From the NCBI GenBank assembly GCA_014650475.1, contig BMVA01000028.1, positions 1 to 64,000 on the forward strand: 64,000 bases of DNA, given 5' to 3'. A program made the translations under genes and the position numbers. Under the pieces are notes generated by a model, which saw nothing but the letters and a program-made list of their open reading frames with translations, did no database searches and had not been told where the DNA came from. The DNA comes from Streptomyces albogriseolus. Lineage in GTDB: Bacteria > Actinomycetota > Actinomycetes > Streptomycetales > Streptomycetaceae. Of the stretch, positions 43,165 to 51,795 are shown piece after piece. The number at the start of each line of letters is the position of its first letter. The stretch's first letter is position 1.

Positions 43165-44573
43165 GAAGCCGTCGCCGGCCGCCCCTCCCCGTACAGCCAC
43201 TCCTCCCAGACGCCGGAGAAGTCCTTCCCCGGCACCGTCTTCTCGACGTACGCGGTGAAGTCGTCCGTGCTCGCGTTGGCGTGCCGGTACGTCGCCGCCC
43301 AGCCGCGCAGCAGCCGGCCGAAGGCCTCGTCGCCGGCCGTCCTGCGGACCATGTGGAGCACCATCGCGCCGCGCCAGTACACGGGCGTGGCGGAGATGTG
43401 CGCCGCGTCCGGCGGGTCGGCGGGCGGGAAGGACCAGAGCGCCGCGTTGGTCCCCGCGTCCGGGAAGTACGAGCCGGCGTACAGGCGGTCGAAGGTGTGC
43501 TGCGCGCTGCCGCCGCCGTGGTCCTCCTCCCACAGCCACTGCGCGTAGGTGGCGAACCCCTCGTTGAGCCACATGTCCCGCCAGGTCCGCGGGGTGACGG
43601 AGTCGCCGTACCACTGGTGGGCGATCTCGTGGACCAGCAGCGCCGTGTCGGGGGCGCCCGGGAAGACGGGGCGGTTCTGGGTCTCCAGGGCGTACCCGGC
43701 GTCCCCGGGGCGCTCGACGACCGCACCGGCGGAGGAGAAGGGGTACGGACCGAACCGCCGCTCCGCCCACTCCACGACCTCCGGGAGCAGCTTCACCGTC
43801 GCGCGGCTCGCTGCCGCCTGCTCCGGGTCGACGGCGGTGAACAGCGGCAGCCCGCCGGCCGTCTCCCCGCGGTGGACGTCGTAGCGGCCGATCGCGACCG
43901 TCACCAGGTAGCTCGCCATGGGCTCGGGGGTGTGCCAGCGGTACGTCGTGCGGCCGCCCCTGGTCTCCTCTCCGGCCGGTTCGCCGTTGGAGACCGCCCG
44001 CAGGCCCTCGGGCACGGTGACGGAGAGGGTGTAGGCGGCCTTGTCGGAGGGGTGGTGGTTGCCCGGGAACCAGGCCATGGAGCCGACCGGCTGGCCCAGG
44101 GCGAGCGCCCCGTCCGCGGTGCGCAGCCAGCCCTCCTGGGAGCCGTCGGGGTCGGTGACCGTCCGGGGGCGCCCCGAGTAGCGGACGACGACCCGGACGT
44201 GCGCGCCCCGGTCGAGGGCGCGGCGCGGCCGGACGGTCAGCTCCTGGCCCTCGCGGCCGAACCGGGCGCGGGCGCCGTCGACGGTGACGGCGTCCACGTC
44301 GAGACCCTGGAGGTCGAGGTTCAGCGCGGTGAGGTCCTCGGTGACGCGGGCGTCGATCGTCGCGGTGCCGGTGAGGCGCCGGCCGGCGGGGTCGTAGGCG
44401 AGGACGAGGTCGTAGTGGGCGACGTCGTAGCCGCCGTTGCCCGCCTTCGGGAAGTACGGGTCGCCCGCGCCGTCGTCACCGGCGCCCTCGGCGCCGGAGC
44501 CGGGCCCGCACGCGGCGAGCGCCACCGCGAGCAGGGCGGCGGCTCCGCGGCTCAGGGGGCGGGGGGTGCGCAC
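43161..44573 (-). CDS. M1-family zinc metallopeptidase, lipoprotein
   Basis: 470 residues. Signal peptide with lipobox LAAC (lipidated Cys22) places it on the outer face of the membrane. Gluzincin motifs: HEIAHQWYGD (HExxH zinc ligands and catalytic Glu) and, 18 residues on, NEGFATYAQWL with the third ligand Glu; the aminopeptidase exopeptidase motif appears as ALETQNRP rather than GAMEN. It likely trims extracellular peptides. GTG at 44573. Its 3' end overlaps the acetyltransferase by 4 bp. Confidence 0.93.
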   Translation of the reverse strand: MRTPRPLSRGAAALLAVALAACGPGSGAEGAGDDGAGDPYFPKAGNGGYDVAHYDLVLAYDPAGRRLTGTATIDARVTEDLTALNLDLQGLDVDAVTVDGARARFGREGQELTVRPRRALDRGAHVRVVVRYSGRPRTVTDPDGSQEGWLRTADGALALGQPVGSMAWFPGNHHPSDKAAYTLSVTVPEGLRAVSNGEPAGEETRGGRTTYRWHTPEPMASYLVTVAIGRYDVHRGETAGGLPLFTAVDPEQAAASRATVKLLPEVVEWAERRFGPYPFSSAGAVVERPGDAGYALETQNRPVFPGAPDTALLVHEIAHQWYGDSVTPRTWRDMWLNEGFATYAQWLWEEDHGGGSAQHTFDRLYAGSYFPDAGTNAALWSFPPADPPDAAHISATPVYWRGAMVLHMVRRTAGDEAFGRLLRGWAATYRHANASTDDFTAYVEKTVPGKDFSGVWEEWLYGEGRPATAS

Positions 44574-44623
44574 GCCGGGATCCTATGGCGGCGGGGGCGC
44601 CGGAGCGTGACACCATCACCCAC

Positions 44624-45124
44624 GTGCTCGACATCGGTTACGCCCTCTCCAACCGCTTCCCCGACCCCCCGCAGACCGACTACCGCCGCGCGGACGTCCA
44701 CGCCCTGCGGCACGACCTGTTCTGCGGCGACGTCTATCTCGCCGACACCCGGTCGGACCGCGAGATCTCCACGGCCTGGGGATGGGTGCCGGTGCTCGAC
44801 TTCGCGTGGGCGCTGTGCGACATCGCCGAGCGCGTCGACCGGGACCCGGCGGGCTCCCGGGCCTCCCGGCCCCAGCCCGCCGAGCTGGACTTCACCGAGT
44901 CCACCGACCGGCTGCTGTTCGAGCGGCGCTTCGGCTGGGTGGACATCGAGGCGGAGTGGCTGCCGGCCTCCGAGCCGCCGCTGACCTTCTCCCACGCCGA
45001 ACTGCGCCGCGAGGCCCGCGACTTCCTGCACGACCTGCTGGCCGACCTGATCGACCTGCACGACGACCTCGGCGAGAACCCGGCGATCTGGACCCTCCAG
45101 TCCCGCTTCCCCCGCGTGAGCTGA
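44624..45124 (+). CDS. conserved hypothetical protein
   Basis: 166 residues starting MLDIGYALSNRFPDPPQ. Recognisable blocks are DVHALRHDLFCGDVYLAD, WGWVPVLDFAWALCDIAERV, DFTESTDRLLFERR and a C-terminal helix REARDFLHDLLADLIDL; it looks soluble and acidic. The GTG at 44624 gives the natural start after CACCAT-N7; an in-frame ATG at 44585 would add 13 residues. I know such proteins only as Streptomyces hypotheticals. Divergent from the M1 peptidase. Confidence 0.75.
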   Translation: MLDIGYALSNRFPDPPQTDYRRADVHALRHDLFCGDVYLADTRSDREISTAWGWVPVLDFAWALCDIAERVDRDPAGSRASRPQPAELDFTESTDRLLFERRFGWVDIEAEWLPASEPPLTFSHAELRREARDFLHDLLADLIDLHDDLGENPAIWTLQSRFPRVS

Positions 45125-45162
45125 CGGCCCCTCACGACCCCTGCGCGGCCGGCCACCGGCGG

Positions 45163-45987
45163 TCAGGCGTCGAGGCGTCCGATCAGCTCCCGGGCCTCCG
45201 CGGTGCGTCGGTGGTCCGGGCCGAGGACGGCCAGACAGGCGTCGTGACCGGCCACCGCCCGCGCCCGCGCCTCGTCGCGACGGCCCAGCCCGAGCAGCGC
45301 GGTGGCCATGGCCAGATCGACGGCGCCCGTCTCCGGGCGCTGCTCCACGGCGGGCAGACCGCGGTGCAGCCGCTGGGCGCGCTCCGCCTCGGCGAGCGCC
45401 TCCTCGTGCCGGTCCTGACCACTGAGACTGCGGGCCAGATTGAGCCGCAGGACGAGGGAGAACCGCTCCGGCAGGTGGGGGGCGGCGAGTGCCTCACGGG
45501 CGAGCGCCTCGGCCTCCGGGTGGCGTCCCAGCGCGATGAGGGCGAAGACCTGTCCGTTGCGGGCGGCCGTCGCCACCTGTGCCGCCTCCGGCTCCGTACG
45601 GCGCGCCGCGGCCGGCACGACGGCCGCGCACTCCGCCTCGCACTCGGCGTGCCGGCCGAGCGAGGTCAGCACCTGGGCGCGGTCCGACCGCGCCTTCAGC
45701 GTCTGCGGATGCCCGTCCCCGAAGACCCTGGCGAACATCGGCAGCGCCTGGTCGTAGAGGGAGAGGGCCTCGGCGTGACGCCCCTGCGCGCTCACCGCGA
45801 CCGCGGCGATGTCGAGCGCCAGGGGCGCCCATGTGTCGTCACGTCGCCGGGCCCGGGACGCGGCCACGTCCCGGGCCTCCCTCTCCGCGTCGGCGTAGCG
45901 CCCGGCCCGGAACATGGCGACCGCCTGAGCCAGAGGGGATCGGACCGACGACACGTCGGGACGGCCACGCGGCCGGAAGATTCTCAT
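45163..45987 (-). CDS. tetratricopeptide-repeat protein
   Basis: 274 residues built of TPR-like helical pairs: AQAVAMFRAGRYADAEREAR, AVSAQGRHAEALSLYDQAL, VLTSLGRHAECEAECAAV, FALIALGRHPEAEALAREAL, LARSLSGQDRHEEALAEAE and ATALLGLGRRDEARARA. The 42-residue spacing and GRxxEA pattern fit the TPR_10/12 type. No signal peptide. It should be a protein-protein interaction scaffold; the partner is unknown. ATG at 45987. Confidence 0.88.
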   Translation of the reverse strand: MRIFRPRGRPDVSSVRSPLAQAVAMFRAGRYADAEREARDVAASRARRRDDTWAPLALDIAAVAVSAQGRHAEALSLYDQALPMFARVFGDGHPQTLKARSDRAQVLTSLGRHAECEAECAAVVPAAARRTEPEAAQVATAARNGQVFALIALGRHPEAEALAREALAAPHLPERFSLVLRLNLARSLSGQDRHEEALAEAERAQRLHRGLPAVEQRPETGAVDLAMATALLGLGRRDEARARAVAGHDACLAVLGPDHRRTAEARELIGRLDA

Positions 45988-46055
45988 GCGCGGAGCATAC
46001 GGACGACACGCACGCCTGTTCGACGATCGTCCGAACCGGGCGCCGCCCCGTGCGC

Positions 46056-46742
46056 TCACCCCTCCACGGTGATCCCCAGCTCCCCCGCCAGCGACGGCGC
46101 CAGATCCAGCAGCTGGGCCGTGCTGATCACCGCTCCGGACAGGCGGTCCACCCCGCGTGCGATCTCCAGCGAGGCCGCCTGCCGGAGGTCCACGTCCTTC
46201 AGCACGGCGCCGGACAGGTCCACACCCTTCACAGTGCAGTCGGTGAACTCCACGCGCTCCAGACGGGCCCCGGCGAAGTCCGGCTCCACCAGCACGCAGC
46301 CCTCGAAGACGACGTCCTTGAGCACGGCCGCGCGCAGATTCAGGAAGTCGATCTTCCCGCCCCGGACCCGCACCCGCTCCAGCGCCGCCCCGTGCAGCTG
46401 CGTCCCGCCGAGCCGGGCGTCGGTCAGCTCGACGTCCCGCAGGGTCGCGCCCGCCAGGTCCGTGCCCACGCCCCGCACCCCGTCGAGCACCGAGTCCAGC
46501 AGCCGCGCCCTGGGCAGCCGCGTCTCGTCCAGCGCGCACTCCCGCAGCGCGCAGTCCATGAAGCGCGCGCCCGCCCCGTCCTGCCCGGCGAGGTCCGCGC
46601 CGGAGAACTCCAGCCCGTCGTAGTCCCCGTCCGGCTCCAGACCACTCCCCTCGAACGCCTCCAGCGGGGGCAGCCGCAGCTCCGGCCGCCGCGCCGCCCG
46701 CACACCCGGTCTCCCTGCCGCTCCACGCACCATGACGCCCAT
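46056..46742 (-). CDS. pentapeptide-repeat protein
   Basis: About 228 residues dominated by A(D/N)LxX repeats: LEFSGADLAGQDGAGARF, CALRECALDETRLPRARLLD (read in parts), TDLAGATLRDVELTDARLGG, LHGAALERVRVRGGKI, VDLSGAVLKDVDLRQA. These form a right-handed quadrilateral beta helix; some members mimic DNA and protect gyrase (Qnr/MfpA), but this one is shorter on canonical repeats and its role is unknown. Start placed at the ATG at 46742; 46733 and 46763 are alternatives. Confidence 0.88.
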   Translation of the reverse strand: MGVMVRGAAGRPGVRAARRPELRLPPLEAFEGSGLEPDGDYDGLEFSGADLAGQDGAGARFMDCALRECALDETRLPRARLLDSVLDGVRGVGTDLAGATLRDVELTDARLGGTQLHGAALERVRVRGGKIDFLNLRAAVLKDVVFEGCVLVEPDFAGARLERVEFTDCTVKGVDLSGAVLKDVDLRQAASLEIARGVDRLSGAVISTAQLLDLAPSLAGELGITVEG

Positions 46743-46885
46743 GCTGCACCCCGCCTCTGACATCCCGTGCGGCCTGCGGAAACGCCCCGCATGTCACATT
46801 CCGGCGGCGCCCGACGTCCTGGTTGTGCACCGCCGGACAGCGTCTCCGGCGCCCGACCGAGCCCGACCGAGGGAGAAGCCCAGTC

Positions 46886-48043
46886 ATGCACCGCATCACC
46901 GTCGTCGGCGGCGGATTCGCCGGACTCACCGCGGCCGTCTCCGCCGCCGAGGCGGGCGCCAAGGTCACCCTGTACGAGGCCCACCACACCCTGGGCGGCC
47001 GCGCCCGCACCGCCGACGCCCCCTACCGCACCAACGAGGGCCCGCACGCCCTCTACAGCGGCGGACCGCACTGGACCTGGCTGCGCGAACGGGGCTTGCT
47101 CGGCCCGCTCGCCCCGCTGCCGCTGCGGGAGGCGGCCCGGCTGCGGCTGCGCCACCGGGGCGCCCTGCGCCGCACCCCGCCGCCCGCGATGCTGAAGCTG
47201 CTGCGCCCCGGCCTGCGGGCGCCCGTCGACGCCGACTTCCTCACCTGGGCCACCGGCGTCGCCGGCGCGGAGGGCGCGCGGGCCGCCGCGCACTACTCGG
47301 CGGTCGCGCTGTTCCACCACGACCCCGGCTCGCTGTCCGCCGCGTTCGTGCACGAGCGGCTGCGCCGGGCCACGAAGCTGCCGCCGGAGGCGCACTACCC
47401 GCGGGGCGGATGGGGCGCGCTGATCGACCGGATGGCCGCCCACGCCTGGAACCTGGGCGTGCGGGTCGAGACCCTGTCCCGCGTCGAGTCCCTGCCCACC
47501 GGCGCCCCGGTGGTCGTCGCCACCTCCCTGGAGTCCGCCCGCCGCCTGCTCGGCGACCCCTCGCTGACCTGGCCGAGCGGCCGGACCGTCCTGGTCGACC
47601 TGGCGCTGCGCACCCGGCGCGGCGACCCGTTCGTGGTGTCCGACCTCGACGCGCCCGGCTGGCTGGAGCGGTTCACCGCGCAGGACCGCACCCTCGCCCC
47701 GGCCGGCGAGCAGCTGATCCAGAGTCAGATCCCGGTCGCGCCGGGCGCGTCGAAGGCCGAGGGCGCCGCCCGCGCGGACGAGCTGCTGGACCTGGGCTTC
47801 CCCGGCTGGCGGGAGCGGCTCACCTGGCGGCGCGAGGCGCTGGCGGACGGCCGCACCGGCGCCGTCGACCCGCCCGGCGCCACCTGGCGCGACCGGCCCG
47901 CCGTGGACCGCGGGGACGGGGTCTACCTGGCCGGGGACCGGGTCGCCGCGCCGGGCGTGCTGTCGGAGGTGTCCTTCACCAGCGCCCTGACGGCCGTCTC
48001 CCTCGCCCTCGGCCGGGACGCACTTGACCTCAAGCGCGCTTGA
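46886..48043 (+). CDS. FAD-dependent oxidoreductase (phytoene desaturase/amine oxidase-like)
   Basis: 385 residues. N-terminal dinucleotide-binding motif VVGGGFAGLTAAVSAAEAGAKVTLYEA (read in parts), followed by the GGRARTAD motif of the amine-oxidase/phytoene-dehydrogenase group, and a C-terminal FAD-contact VYLAGDRVAAPGVLSE. Substrate unknown. ATG at 46886 with GGGAGAAG upstream. Its TGA stop lies inside the SoxR box of the next gene. Confidence 0.9.
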   Translation: MHRITVVGGGFAGLTAAVSAAEAGAKVTLYEAHHTLGGRARTADAPYRTNEGPHALYSGGPHWTWLRERGLLGPLAPLPLREAARLRLRHRGALRRTPPPAMLKLLRPGLRAPVDADFLTWATGVAGAEGARAAAHYSAVALFHHDPGSLSAAFVHERLRRATKLPPEAHYPRGGWGALIDRMAAHAWNLGVRVETLSRVESLPTGAPVVVATSLESARRLLGDPSLTWPSGRTVLVDLALRTRRGDPFVVSDLDAPGWLERFTAQDRTLAPAGEQLIQSQIPVAPGASKAEGAARADELLDLGFPGWRERLTWRREALADGRTGAVDPPGATWRDRPAVDRGDGVYLAGDRVAAPGVLSEVSFTSALTAVSLALGRDALDLKRA

Positions 48044-48047
48044 GGTC
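48026..48047. promoter_or_regulatory. SoxR box
   Basis: A perfect 22-bp palindrome GACCTCAAGCG/CGCTTGAGGTC contains CCTCAAGCGCGCTTGAGG, which matches the SoxR consensus CCTCAAG-N4-CTTGAGG. It overlaps TTGACC (48024-48029), a -35-like hexamer, and lies 55 bp before the quinone reductase ATG, as for MerR-family activators that sit between -35 and -10. In S. coelicolor SoxR senses redox-active compounds such as actinorhodin. Confidence 0.88.
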
Positions 48048-48102
48048 GCACGGTGGCTGCCGGGGCGCGCACGGCGCCCCCGACAGCCCCAGGGGGAGCG
48101 CC

Positions 48103-49077
48103 ATGCACGCCGTCCGACTGCACGCCTTCGGCCCCGCCGAGAACCTCGTGTACGAGCAGGTCGAGGACCCGGTGCCGGGCCCCGGCCAGGTCCGGGTCGC
48201 CGTCCGGGCGGCCGGGGTCCACCTCCTCGACACCGCCCTGCGCGAGGGTCTGCGCGGCCCCGCCCCGGCCGTCGCCGAGCTGCCGACGATCCCCGGCCGT
48301 GAGATCGCCGGGGTGGTCGAGGCGCTCGGCCCGGACACCCCCGCCGACTGGCTCGGCAAGCGGGTCGTCGCCCACCTCGGCTTCGCCCCCGGCGGCTACG
48401 CGGAACTGGCCGTCGCCGACGCCGGACGGCTGCACGAGATCCCGGACCGCCTCGACTTCGCCGAGGCGGTCGCCATGATCGGCACGGGCCGTACGGCGAT
48501 GGGGATCGTGCAGTTCGCCGAGCCCGGCCCCGGCGACGTGGTCGCCGTCCCGGCCGCGGCGGGCGGCATCGGCACCCTCCTCGTGCAGTACGCCCGGAAC
48601 GCGGGCGCGACCGTGATCGGGCTCGCCGGAGGCCCCGCGAAGACCGCCCTGGCCACACAGTCCGGCGCAGGCCTCGCCGTCGACTACACCGACCCCGGCT
48701 GGCCCCGGCGGCTGGAGGAGTACCGGGGCAAGCTCACCGTCGTGTACGACGGCGTGGGCGGGGACGTCGCCCGCACCCTGGCCGGCCTGCTCGCGCCGGG
48801 CGGGCGGCACGTGGTGTTCGGCTGGACGTCGCAGGGCATCGGCAGCGACCGCCCGTACCTCGTCGACGGCGTCTCGGTCAGCGTCCTCGGCCCCGAGATG
48901 CTCCGCCGGGCCGGCGGCGACGACCCGATGCGGACGCTGGAGCTGCGCTCCCTCGCCGAGGCCGCCGCGGGCCGGCTCACCCCCGCCGTGCGGCGCTTCC
49001 CCCTGTCCCGGGCCGCCGACGCCCACCGGGCCCTGGAGAACCGGGGCACGACCGGCAAGGTCGTCCTGGAGCCCTGA
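48103..49077 (+). CDS. NADPH:quinone oxidoreductase/zinc-binding dehydrogenase family, SoxR target
   Basis: 324 residues, MDR superfamily without structural zinc cysteines. MHAVRLHAFGPAENLVYEQV start, PTIPGREIAGVVEALG, catalytic domain then the Rossmann VPAAAGGIGTLLVQYARNAGATVIGLAG (read in parts), and HVVFGWTSQG at the C-terminal half. It reduces quinones or related redox-cycling molecules with NADPH. ATG at 48103, GGGGGAG upstream. The SoxR box makes it the orthologue of the S. coelicolor SoxR-regulated quinone reductase. Confidence 0.92.
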   Translation: MHAVRLHAFGPAENLVYEQVEDPVPGPGQVRVAVRAAGVHLLDTALREGLRGPAPAVAELPTIPGREIAGVVEALGPDTPADWLGKRVVAHLGFAPGGYAELAVADAGRLHEIPDRLDFAEAVAMIGTGRTAMGIVQFAEPGPGDVVAVPAAAGGIGTLLVQYARNAGATVIGLAGGPAKTALATQSGAGLAVDYTDPGWPRRLEEYRGKLTVVYDGVGGDVARTLAGLLAPGGRHVVFGWTSQGIGSDRPYLVDGVSVSVLGPEMLRRAGGDDPMRTLELRSLAEAAAGRLTPAVRRFPLSRAADAHRALENRGTTGKVVLEP

Positions 49078-49144
49078 CCACCCGTGCAGGGGCGCCCCGG
49101 AAATCGGGCGCGCCCCGCCCCCGTAGCCCACTACCGTGCGAGGC

Positions 49145-50032
49145 GTGATCGACATCCCCGCGGAACTCACCGAGGCCCAGATCAAGTTCAACAAGGAGGC
49201 CGGCCGGGCCTTCATCGCCGCCCTCCCGGACCTCGCCGCCGGCTTCCTGGACCGCTGGGAGCTGCGCCTCGCCGGGGCGCCCATGCACGGCGTCAGCGCC
49301 CTGGTCCTCCCGGTCGACCGGGCCGACGGCACCCCGGCGGTGCTCAAGCTCCAGCTCCGCGACCACGAGAGCGAGGGCGAGCCGGTCGCCCTGCGCCTGT
49401 GGAACGGCGACGGGGCGGTCCGCCTGCTCGACCACGACGAGCCGACCGGCACCATGCTGCTGGAGCGCCTGGACTCCTCCCGGATGCTCGCCCACCAGCC
49501 GGACGTCCACGAGGGCGTCCTGGTGATCGCGCGCCTCCTGGCCCACCTCCACGCCACCCCGGCTCCCCCGGGGATGCGCCGCCTCGGCGACATCGCCGCC
49601 TCCATGCTGGAGCGCACGCCCGCCACGCTGGAGCGCATCCCCGACCCCGAGGCCCGCCGTCTGGTCGCCGACTGCGCGGCCGCCGTGCGCGAGGTCGCGG
49701 ACGAGCCGGGCGACCGGCTGCTCCACTGGGACCTGCACGACGAGAACGTCCTCGCCGCGGACCGCGCGCCCTGGCTCGCCATCGACCCCAAGCCGCTCGC
49801 CGGCGACCCCGGCTTCGACCTGTGGCCCGCCCTCGCCAACAATTTCGACCCCGGCGACGTCCTGTGGCGCTTCGACGCGATGACCGAGGTGCTCGGCCTG
49901 GACCGGGCGCGGGCCCGGGCGTGGACGTACGGGCGGACGCTGCAGAACTGCCTGTGGGAGACCGAGGAAGGCCGACCGCTGGACGAGGCGGACCTGGAGA
50001 TCGCCCGCCGCCTGCGCGGCCGTACGGCGTGA
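49145..50032 (+). CDS. aminoglycoside phosphotransferase-like kinase (APH(6)/streptomycin kinase-like)
   Basis: 295 residues of protein-kinase-like fold. Lys in VLKLQL, the catalytic loop LLHWDLHDENVLA (HxDxxxxN) and the Mg2+ motif AIDPKPLAGDP resemble streptomycin 6-kinases and hydroxyurea phosphotransferases. The GTG at 49145 lies 7 nt after TACCGT (49132-49137), a leaderless arrangement; a GTG at 49136 would lie in the -10. Whether it confers resistance or phosphorylates a metabolite is unknown. Confidence 0.88.
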   Translation: MIDIPAELTEAQIKFNKEAGRAFIAALPDLAAGFLDRWELRLAGAPMHGVSALVLPVDRADGTPAVLKLQLRDHESEGEPVALRLWNGDGAVRLLDHDEPTGTMLLERLDSSRMLAHQPDVHEGVLVIARLLAHLHATPAPPGMRRLGDIAASMLERTPATLERIPDPEARRLVADCAAAVREVADEPGDRLLHWDLHDENVLAADRAPWLAIDPKPLAGDPGFDLWPALANNFDPGDVLWRFDAMTEVLGLDRARARAWTYGRTLQNCLWETEEGRPLDEADLEIARRLRGRTA

Positions 50033-50048
50033 CGGAGGGCATGAAGAA

Positions 50049-50075
50049 CCCGGGCCGGAGAGGGACCGGCCCGGG
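50049..50075. terminator. bidirectional terminator between the kinase and tRNA-Thr
   Basis: Perfect 10-bp stem CCCGGGCCGG / CCGGCCCGGG, 7-nt loop, 16 bp past the kinase stop and 9 bp past the tRNA 3' end, serving both. Confidence 0.85.
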
Positions 50076-50084
50076 CGTTGCCGG

Positions 50085-50158
50085 AGCCCCCTGTCGGATT
50101 CGAACCGACGACCTGCTGTTTACAAGACAGCTGCTCTGACCATCTGAGCTAAGGAGGC
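50085..50158 (-). tRNA. tRNA-Thr(TGT)
   Basis: 74-nt cloverleaf on the minus strand: acceptor GCCTCCT / AGGGGGC, D-arm AGCTCAGATGGTCAGAGCA, anticodon stem GCTGT / ACAGC with loop CTTGTAA giving anticodon TGT (reads ACA/ACG), and T-arm GTCGGTTCGAATCCGAC. CCA is not encoded. No integrase or duplicated tRNA end is seen beside it. Confidence 0.97.
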
Positions 50159-50228
50159 AGCGCGCGCGGCGCGCGCGAAGCGCGGTCCACTGTACACAGT
50201 GCCGGTTTCGCCGAGCCACGCACATGAT

Positions 50229-50645
50229 TCAGGCGCGCCCCGCCTCGTACGCGAAGGTGTACGGCACCTTCGACTCGCCGTGCCGGTAGGTGAAGCCGCC
50301 CGTGCCGCGCAGCCCGGCCAGCTCCCCGGTGCCCGAGCCCTCGACCACCTCGAACGTGCAGTGCACGGTGCCGTCGCTGTCGAAACGGCCGCGCTCCTCC
50401 AGCACGAAGGCGCCGGCGCGGCCGTCGACCCGGCCGGTGACGAGCTCCATCCCGGCGAAGGTGCCCGTGGCGGCGGTGTCGTAGGCGATGGCGTAGCCGC
50501 AGACGGTGGACTCGGCCTCGATGCCTCCGGAGAAGGCGTTGACGACGGTGGCGTGCGCGAGCCGGGGGAAGGCGTCCTCCGGCGACACGGGGCTCTCCTT
50601 CCAGTCGGCGAAGGTGAAGTGGCCGGCGGTCTCGGTGACGGGCAT
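50229..50645 (-). CDS. DUF3224 domain-containing protein
   Basis: 138 residues beta-rich, with the DUF3224 pattern: HFTFADWKESPVSPED, HATVVNAFSGGIEAESTVCGY (read in parts), FVLEERGRFDSDGTVHCTFEV and the C-terminal TYRHGESKVPYTFAYE. It resembles dirigent/allene-oxide-cyclase-like barrels; function unknown. ATG at 50645. It is divergent from the WYL regulator across a 31-bp palindrome and is its probable target. Confidence 0.92.
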   Translation of the reverse strand: MPVTETAGHFTFADWKESPVSPEDAFPRLAHATVVNAFSGGIEAESTVCGYAIAYDTAATGTFAGMELVTGRVDGRAGAFVLEERGRFDSDGTVHCTFEVVEGSGTGELAGLRGTGGFTYRHGESKVPYTFAYEAGRA

Positions 50646-50693
50646 GTCGGGTCCCTTCCAGGGTCGTCTGGCGCTGTGCCTCCCACCTTTCCG

Positions 50694-50724
50694 GCCGTAC
50701 CTGACACCTTCTGTCAGGTACGGC
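50694..50724. promoter_or_regulatory. 31-bp perfect inverted repeat between DUF3224 and WYL regulator
   Basis: Arms GCCGTACCTGACA (50694-50706) and TGTCAGGTACGGC (50712-50724) are perfect over 13 bp with a 5-bp centre (CCTTC). The site lies 48 bp before the DUF3224 start and 15-24 bp before the regulator start, so it should control both, most likely bound by the regulator itself. Confidence 0.85.
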
Positions 50725-50738
50725 GCCGCGGACCGAGA

Positions 50739-51752
50739 ATGGGCCGCATGCGCGCCGACCGGCTCCTCACCCTGCTCCTCCTGCTGCAGAACCGCGGCCG
50801 GATGACCGCGCCCCAACTCGCCGCCGAACTGGAGGTGTCGGTGCGCACCGTCTACCGGGACGTCGAGGCGCTCGGCGCCTCCGGGGTGCCGGTGCGCACC
50901 GAGCGCGGACCGCAGGGCGGCTTCCGTCTGGTGGAGGGCTACCGGACGCGGCTCACCGGGCTGACCGACGCGGAGGCCGGTTCGCTGGTGCTGGCGGGGC
51001 TGCCGGGGCCGGCCGGGGAGCTGGGCCTCGGGGCGGTCCTGGCGAGCGCCCAGCTCAAGGTGGAGGCGGCTCTGCCGGAGGGGCTGGCGGAGCAGGCGCG
51101 GCGGGTGCGCGAGCGGTTCCACCTGGACGCGCCGGCCTGGTTCCGGGACGCCGATCCGGTGCCGTACCTGACGGTGGTCGCGCGGGCGGTGTGGGAGCGG
51201 CGGGTGCTGCGGACCCGCTACGCGCGCTGGCGCGGCGAGGTGCGGCGGGAGGTGCGTCCGCTGGGGCTCGTGCTGAAGGGCGGCATCTGGTACCTGATCG
51301 GGCTCGCGGACGACGCGGTGCGCACCTACCGCGTCTCGCGGTTCCAGGAGGTGGAGGAGACCGGCGAGGACTTCGCCCGGCCCGCCGGGTTCGACCTGGC
51401 CGCCTACTGGACTCAGGCCTCGCGGCGGCTGGAGGCGGCGCTGCGGCAGGGCACGGCCCGGCTGCGGCTGTCGCCGCGCGGGCGGAAGCTGCTGCCGATG
51501 CAGTTCGGGGCGGCCGGCGCGCGGGCGCTGGCGGAGGCCGGGCCGCCGGACGCGGACGGCTGGGTGGAGGTGGAACTGCCGGTGGAATCGGAGGCGGTGG
51601 CCACCGGCGATCTGCTGCGCCTCGGGGTGGAGGCGGAGGTGCTGGGCCCGCCGGGACTGCGGCGGGCGGTCGCCGAGGCGGTGGCGGTCCTGGCCGACCG
51701 ATACGAACAGGATCGAAAGTTTCCGCGAAATTCACCGCCTGGAACCTGCTGA
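50739..51752 (+). CDS. YafY-family WYL-domain transcriptional regulator
   Basis: 337 residues from the ATG at 50739 (an ATG at 50748 is equally possible). N-terminal DeoR-type HTH: RLLTLLLLLQNRGRMTAPQLAAELEVSVRTVYRDVEALGASGVPV (read in parts). Central WYL domain with LRTRYARWRGEVRREVRPLGLVLKGGIWYLIG (the GxWYL motif) and RTYRVSRFQEVEETGE; a WCX C-terminal domain follows (EAVATGDLLRLGVEAEVLGP). WYL domains sense small ligands or nucleic acids. Divergent from DUF3224 over the 31-bp palindrome. Confidence 0.93.
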   Translation: MGRMRADRLLTLLLLLQNRGRMTAPQLAAELEVSVRTVYRDVEALGASGVPVRTERGPQGGFRLVEGYRTRLTGLTDAEAGSLVLAGLPGPAGELGLGAVLASAQLKVEAALPEGLAEQARRVRERFHLDAPAWFRDADPVPYLTVVARAVWERRVLRTRYARWRGEVRREVRPLGLVLKGGIWYLIGLADDAVRTYRVSRFQEVEETGEDFARPAGFDLAAYWTQASRRLEAALRQGTARLRLSPRGRKLLPMQFGAAGARALAEAGPPDADGWVEVELPVESEAVATGDLLRLGVEAEVLGPPGLRRAVAEAVAVLADRYEQDRKFPRNSPPGTC

Positions 51753-51795
51753 CAAGCAGGTGAACGCCAGGTACCGTCCTGAGCCAGTTCACTCG

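Noticed and set aside
50085-50158. tRNA-Thr as an integration site with an adjacent element
   Set aside because: No integrase, excisionase or duplicated tRNA end is found within several kilobases; neighbours are ordinary core genes.
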